A stretch of 64,000 bases of DNA, taken from Aestuariivivens marinum. GTDB lineage: Bacteria > Bacteroidota > Bacteroidia > Flavobacteriales > Flavobacteriaceae. The stretch covers positions 1,364,001-1,428,000 of the forward strand of contig NZ_JAKMCR010000001.1 of the NCBI RefSeq assembly GCF_022662175.1, given 5' to 3'. The translations under genes and the position numbers were made by a program. Below the pieces are notes generated by a model, which saw only the letters and a list, made by a program, of their open reading frames with translations, was not told where the DNA came from and did no database searches. How positions within the stretch are numbered: position 1 is the first letter of the stretch; the number at the start of each line of letters is the position of its first letter. Of this stretch, positions 61,019-64,000 are shown piece by piece.

Positions 61019-62282
61019 TTAAAATGGTCTTTAATTTTTCAACCAAACGATAAACATCTTCAAACGAATTGTAGAATGGTGTAGGAGCACAACGAATCAC
61101 ATCTGGTTCTCGCCAATCGCTTATAACACCACTTTCAGTCAATTTTCTATGTAATGTTTTATCGGCGTTTTTAACTTGTATGGATAATTGGCAACCTCGT
61201 TCTTCAGGATTTTCAGGGGTTATAATTCTAATAACATCTTCTCCTAATGCCTTTAATAAAAACTCAAAATAGCCCGTTAGTTTTTTTGATTTTTTGATAA
61301 GTTTTTCCATTCCTACTTCATTAAACACATCTAACGAAGCCCTAATGGCTGCCATAGATAGGATTGGTGGATTGCTTAATTGCCAGCCTTCTGCACCAGA
61401 TAATTGATCAAATTCCTTTCGCATGTTAAATCGGGTTTGCTTGTTATGACTCCACCAACCTGTAAAACGATTTAAATCCTTGCGATAGGCATGGCGCTTG
61501 TGTACAAAACAGCCGCCCAAACTTCCAGGCCCCGAGTTTAAGTATTTGTAAGTGCACCAAACGGCGAAATCAGCACCAGAATCATGCAGGTTGAGTTTTA
61601 CATTGCCAGCACCATGCGCACAATCAAAACCAACCAAACAACCATATTTATGCCCTAGTTGGGTAATGCGTTTTAAATCAAAAAACTGCCCCGTATAGTA
61701 ATTAACACCGCCTATCAGAATGAGTGCTATTTCGTTACCTTGGGTTTCAAGAATGCTTTCTAAATCGTCATAGTTTAGCAGTTCTTCATTTTTACGCGGA
61801 TTCCAAAGTATTAAACCCGCTTTATCATCAAAGCCATGATGTCGCAATTGCGATTCTACGGCATATTTATCAGATGGAAAAGCATCACTTTCAATAAGTA
61901 TTTTGAACCGTCTTTTTGTTGGCTGGTAAAAAGAAACCATCATAAAATGCAAATTAGCAGTAAGCGTATTCATTACCACAACTTCCATAGGTTTGGCGCC
62001 AACAATTTTGGCCATGCTTTCATTTAAGAATTCATGGTAAGAAAGCCAAGGGTTTTTTGCATGAACATGACCTTCAACACCCAAATTAGCCCAGTCCTGT
62101 AGCTCTTGATCAACGTATGTTTTAGTTTGTTTAGGCTGAAGTCCAAGCGAGTTTCCAGTCATATAAATTACTTCCTTACCTTCAGGGTTTTTAGGAATGT
62201 GAAACTGTTTTTTATAGGATTTTAATTCGTCATTTTGATCTTGTTGTAAAGCAAAATCAAGACCTAATTTATAACTGGACAA
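61011..62282 (-). CDS. kynU: kynureninase
   Basis: A PLP enzyme that splits 3-hydroxykynurenine to 3-hydroxyanthranilate and alanine. The PLP lysine is in WCTYKYLNSGPGSLGG, with GNSLGLQPKQTKTYVDQEL and GVEGHVHAKNPW near the N-terminus. No ATG lies before the conserved N-terminus. TTG 62282 gives an N-terminus like that of relatives (SSYKLGLDFALQQD) and 423 aa. A further TTG at 62309 lies inside the promoter -7 element and is rejected. First gene of the leftward operon. Confidence 0.93.
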   Translation of the reverse strand: MSSYKLGLDFALQQDQNDELKSYKKQFHIPKNPEGKEVIYMTGNSLGLQPKQTKTYVDQELQDWANLGVEGHVHAKNPWLSYHEFLNESMAKIVGAKPMEVVVMNTLTANLHFMMVSFYQPTKRRFKILIESDAFPSDKYAVESQLRHHGFDDKAGLILWNPRKNEELLNYDDLESILETQGNEIALILIGGVNYYTGQFFDLKRITQLGHKYGCLVGFDCAHGAGNVKLNLHDSGADFAVWCTYKYLNSGPGSLGGCFVHKRHAYRKDLNRFTGWWSHNKQTRFNMRKEFDQLSGAEGWQLSNPPILSMAAIRASLDVFNEVGMEKLIKKSKKLTGYFEFLLKALGEDVIRIITPENPEERGCQLSIQVKNADKTLHRKLTESGVISDWREPDVIRCAPTPFYNSFEDVYRLVEKLKTILNA

Positions 62283-62306
62283 TTTGGAATGTTTTTCGGT
62301 TTCTAA

Positions 62307-62314
62307 CAAAAATA
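62307..62314 (-). promoter_or_regulatory. -7 promoter element of the kynurenine operon
   Basis: TATTTTTG on the minus strand fits TAnnTTTG, 24 nt before the TTG start. The 113-bp spacer between kynU and the divergent gene at 62396 must hold both promoters; no operator was recognised. Confidence 0.55.
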
Positions 62315-62395
62315 AGAATTCTAACTCAAGTTAAGACGATCAAAAATTGCTAATTTCAAGAGGACTTTTTTGTATATTTAATTAAACTTTATGCT

Positions 62396-62815
62396 ATGGG
62401 TGTTAAACGAAAATATACAAATGGTGAAGTTACTGTAGTTTGGGAAGCTGAAAAGTGTGTGCATTCGGGAATTTGCGCCAAAGGCCTTCCGCAGGTATTT
62501 AGACCCAGTTTGAGGCCTTGGGTAAGAATAGATGCTGCCGATACTGATACAATAATAAACCAGGTTAAGCAATGCCCATCAGGAGCCTTAAGTTGTTATT
62601 TGAATAACAAACCTAAAGAGCCTATAAATAAGGTAGGTGTTAAAGTTGAGGTTATGGCAAATGGACCGTTATTGGTTCATGGGAACTTAGAGGTAACTTA
62701 TAAAGATGGTACAAAGGAGGAAAAACGTAAAATTACTGCATTTTGTAGGTGCGGACATTCCAATAACAAACCATTTTGCGATGGCTCGCATTCAAGAAAT
62801 GGTTTTGTAGGTTAA
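62396..62815 (+). CDS. iron-sulfur protein with divergent 4Fe-4S and CDGSH domains
   Basis: A 139-aa protein with two iron-sulfur units. Residues 1-65 match the divergent mono-cluster 4Fe-4S ferredoxin type (AEKCVHSGICAKGLPQVF, then VKQCPSGALSCY). Residues 95-139 match a CDGSH domain: FCRCGHSNNKPFCDGSH holds the three Cys and one His of a 2Fe-2S site. It probably carries electrons in the cytoplasm; the redox partner is unknown. It is divergent from kynU. Confidence 0.9.
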   Translation: MGVKRKYTNGEVTVVWEAEKCVHSGICAKGLPQVFRPSLRPWVRIDAADTDTIINQVKQCPSGALSCYLNNKPKEPINKVGVKVEVMANGPLLVHGNLEVTYKDGTKEEKRKITAFCRCGHSNNKPFCDGSHSRNGFVG

Positions 62816-62836
62816 AAAATACCTTTAATTAAAGGT
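62813..62836 (-). terminator. terminator of the alpha/beta hydrolase gene
   Basis: The perfect palindrome ACCTTTAATTAAAGGT (62821-62836) is followed on the minus strand by ATTTTTTAA. It overlaps the end of the hydrolase gene. Confidence 0.65.
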
Positions 62837-63695
62837 GGGTTTGGGTGAAGTTTTTTATTTTGTTCCAGGTATCCAATAGTAAAGCCAATTCTTCTTCATT
62901 ATCACCCCAACCATGTCCAGCTTCAGGATATAAAGTAAACTCATTAACGACATTCAAAATATTTAATTTATCTCTCAGATCGGTACCTTGAGTAGTTGGA
63001 ATTAAGGGGTCTTGTCCGCCGTAAAATAAAATTGTAGGTGGTGACGTTTCTGTGGCTTGATGTAATGGACTTACTTCTTTTAAGTAATCTATGGAAGGAT
63101 TGTTGCCATAGGTTGCCAAAAGTTCCTGTAGTTGGGGATTGGTACTATTTAGGTAAGCCGAATCGGTAAAATTGGTTGGTCCAACAATGCTGCAAACCAT
63201 ATTTACGTTATTTTGACTGTCAAAAGCATAACTCCATAGAAGTGATAAATGCCCTCCTGCACTTACGCCTATAAACCCATAATTTTCTGAGATGACATAC
63301 TCGTTTTTTTTATTTTTTAACTGATTGATGATTAAAGTAATATCATTGATTTGCATGGGATAGGGGGGATTATTTTCGTCCGAAAGCCTATAATTAATAT
63401 TCACCAATGCCAAATCTGGAAAATTGGCACGATATAATTCAATAAGATAATTCATGCTACTTTTATCCCCTGAAGTCCAACCGCCTCCATGAACCAGAAT
63501 CATTAGTTTAGTATTTGTGGTTCGTCCTTCTGGTAGATAGATGTCATAAATTTGGTTACTATCAGTGCCATAAGAGATGTTAGTTATTGCTTGAAATTCC
63601 AGTTTTTGCGGTTCAGGGCCTTCACCATTACTAGAACAAGAGAAGTATTGTAGAGCAATAGCTATTAATACAATGAATAATTTTATCCGTTTCAT
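62829..63695 (-). CDS. lipoprotein alpha/beta hydrolase (esterase-like)
   Basis: A 288-aa protein whose signal peptide ends at a lipobox-like FSCSS (Cys20). It has the oxyanion motif HGGGW, the nucleophile Ser in IGVSAGGHLS, the acid in YGGQDPLIP and the His in EAGHGWG, so the catalytic triad is complete. Relatives include carboxylesterases, feruloyl/acetyl-xylan esterases and kynurenine formamidases. As it is exported, a role on environmental esters seems more likely than formylkynurenine hydrolysis, despite the neighbouring kyn operon. Confidence 0.85.
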   Translation of the reverse strand: MKRIKLFIVLIAIALQYFSCSSNGEGPEPQKLEFQAITNISYGTDSNQIYDIYLPEGRTTNTKLMILVHGGGWTSGDKSSMNYLIELYRANFPDLALVNINYRLSDENNPPYPMQINDITLIINQLKNKKNEYVISENYGFIGVSAGGHLSLLWSYAFDSQNNVNMVCSIVGPTNFTDSAYLNSTNPQLQELLATYGNNPSIDYLKEVSPLHQATETSPPTILFYGGQDPLIPTTQGTDLRDKLNILNVVNEFTLYPEAGHGWGDNEEELALLLDTWNKIKNFTQTHL

Positions 63696-63751
63696 TTTTT
63701 TATAACTATAAAGCCAGCAATTTATTGTTATTTGATTATATGGTAATTGAT

Positions 63752-63784
63752 AAAAAATAGCCTTATAAAAGGATTATAAGGCTA
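63752..63784 (-). terminator. terminator of the truncated transporter gene
   Basis: An 11-bp stem (TAGCCTTATAA with its complement) and a 5-nt loop, followed by six Ts on the minus strand, 27 nt past the stop of the gene at the window edge. Confidence 0.75.
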
Positions 63785-63810
63785 AAGGTTATTTTTGAGA
63801 GGGTTTAATT

Positions 63811-63999
63811 TTACCAGAACATAGCGTATAATACAGTTAGTATAAGCATAACAACAAATGAGCCTATATTAAACAAAGGTGATGTTTTGAACAGGGCTTT
63901 TGTAATCGGAATGCCTTTGGTATCATCAGCACCTTTATGTTGTACATAGCTGTAAATGGCAATTACCAACATGGTCAACAATAAAGTATATCCCATTTG
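63811..63999 (-). CDS. C-terminal end of a probable sodium:solute symporter, cut by window edge
   Basis: The reading frame is open to the edge of the window, and 63 codons can be read. They include two hydrophobic spans (TLLLTMLVIAIYSYVQ and NIGSFVVMLILTVLYAMFW) around a hydrophilic loop (HKGADDTKGIPITKALFKTS). This resembles the C-terminus of SSS-family sodium:sugar symporters of Flavobacteriaceae. The internal ATG at 63996 is probably not the start. The assignment rests on a short stretch and is moderate. Confidence 0.55.
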   Translation of the reverse strand, partial: QMGYTLLLTMLVIAIYSYVQHKGADDTKGIPITKALFKTSPLFNIGSFVVMLILTVLYAMFW

Positions 64000-64000
64000 G

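Overview
The window reads as ordinary chromosome from a marine-type member of the Flavobacteriaceae (Bacteroidota). The evidence is a primary sigma factor of the short Bacteroidota RpoD type, many promoters with the phylum's -7 element TAnnTTTG, two type IX secretion (T9SS) proteins (PorT/SprT and the DUF5103 'plug' protein), a full Na+-pumping NADH:quinone reductase operon, TamL-type lipoprotein outer-membrane assembly, and AT-rich codon use. No phage, IS element, integrase, CRISPR array or rRNA was seen. One tRNA gene is present, and genes run off both ends.

Layout. 1-4.2 kb: tandem CBS-domain genes (the first cut by the window edge), rpe, rpoD, a small conserved protein and an HTH regulator. 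4.3-12 kb: the most unusual block. It has a membrane-anchored AraC-type regulator, a tight operon (DUF6134-like exported protein, CPBP membrane protein, four different short-chain dehydrogenases) and a second small operon (91-aa protein, glycine-zipper protein). The two operons begin with near-identical 36-bp regulatory boxes lying exactly 74 nt before a weak -7 element. This looks like a small self-contained regulon of unknown chemistry and is the best candidate here for an undescribed system. 12-28.5 kb: housekeeping genes pnp, rpsO, accD, fbaA, tamL, a SpoU methyltransferase, porT, ubiE, trkA-trkH, an aminotransferase, a fatty acid desaturase and rsmG. 28.5-35.3 kb: TPR protein, a 538-bp gene-free stretch holding a MITE-like inverted repeat, pruA, an NRDE protein with a papain-like partner, apaG and the T9SS plug protein.

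35.4-43.8 kb: nqrABCDEF, a lipoprotein cytochrome c, a small conserved protein and apbE, whose product attaches FMN to NqrB and NqrC. 43.9-54 kb: map-cupin-methyltransferase operon, gpmI, an ankyrin protein, an acetyltransferase, tRNA-Gly, peptidase E, three exported proteins including an M1 metallopeptidase. 54.1-62.3 kb: tatA, then a leftward tryptophan-catabolic operon (kynU, kmo, RidA-type deaminase, aldehyde dehydrogenase, SDR, 3-hydroxyanthranilate dioxygenase, ACMS decarboxylase, O-methyltransferase) that should take kynurenine to 4-oxalocrotonate. 62.4-64 kb: a CDGSH iron-sulfur protein, an exported alpha/beta hydrolase and the 3' end of a probable solute symporter.

Start codons needed care: several genes appear to use TTG or GTG (tamL, ubiE, kynU, a methyltransferase, trkA, tatA), and two genes (tatA and the 42449 gene) begin only four bases after a -7 element, suggesting leaderless mRNAs. 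All family names are from recognition of sequence patterns by eye; no database search was run.
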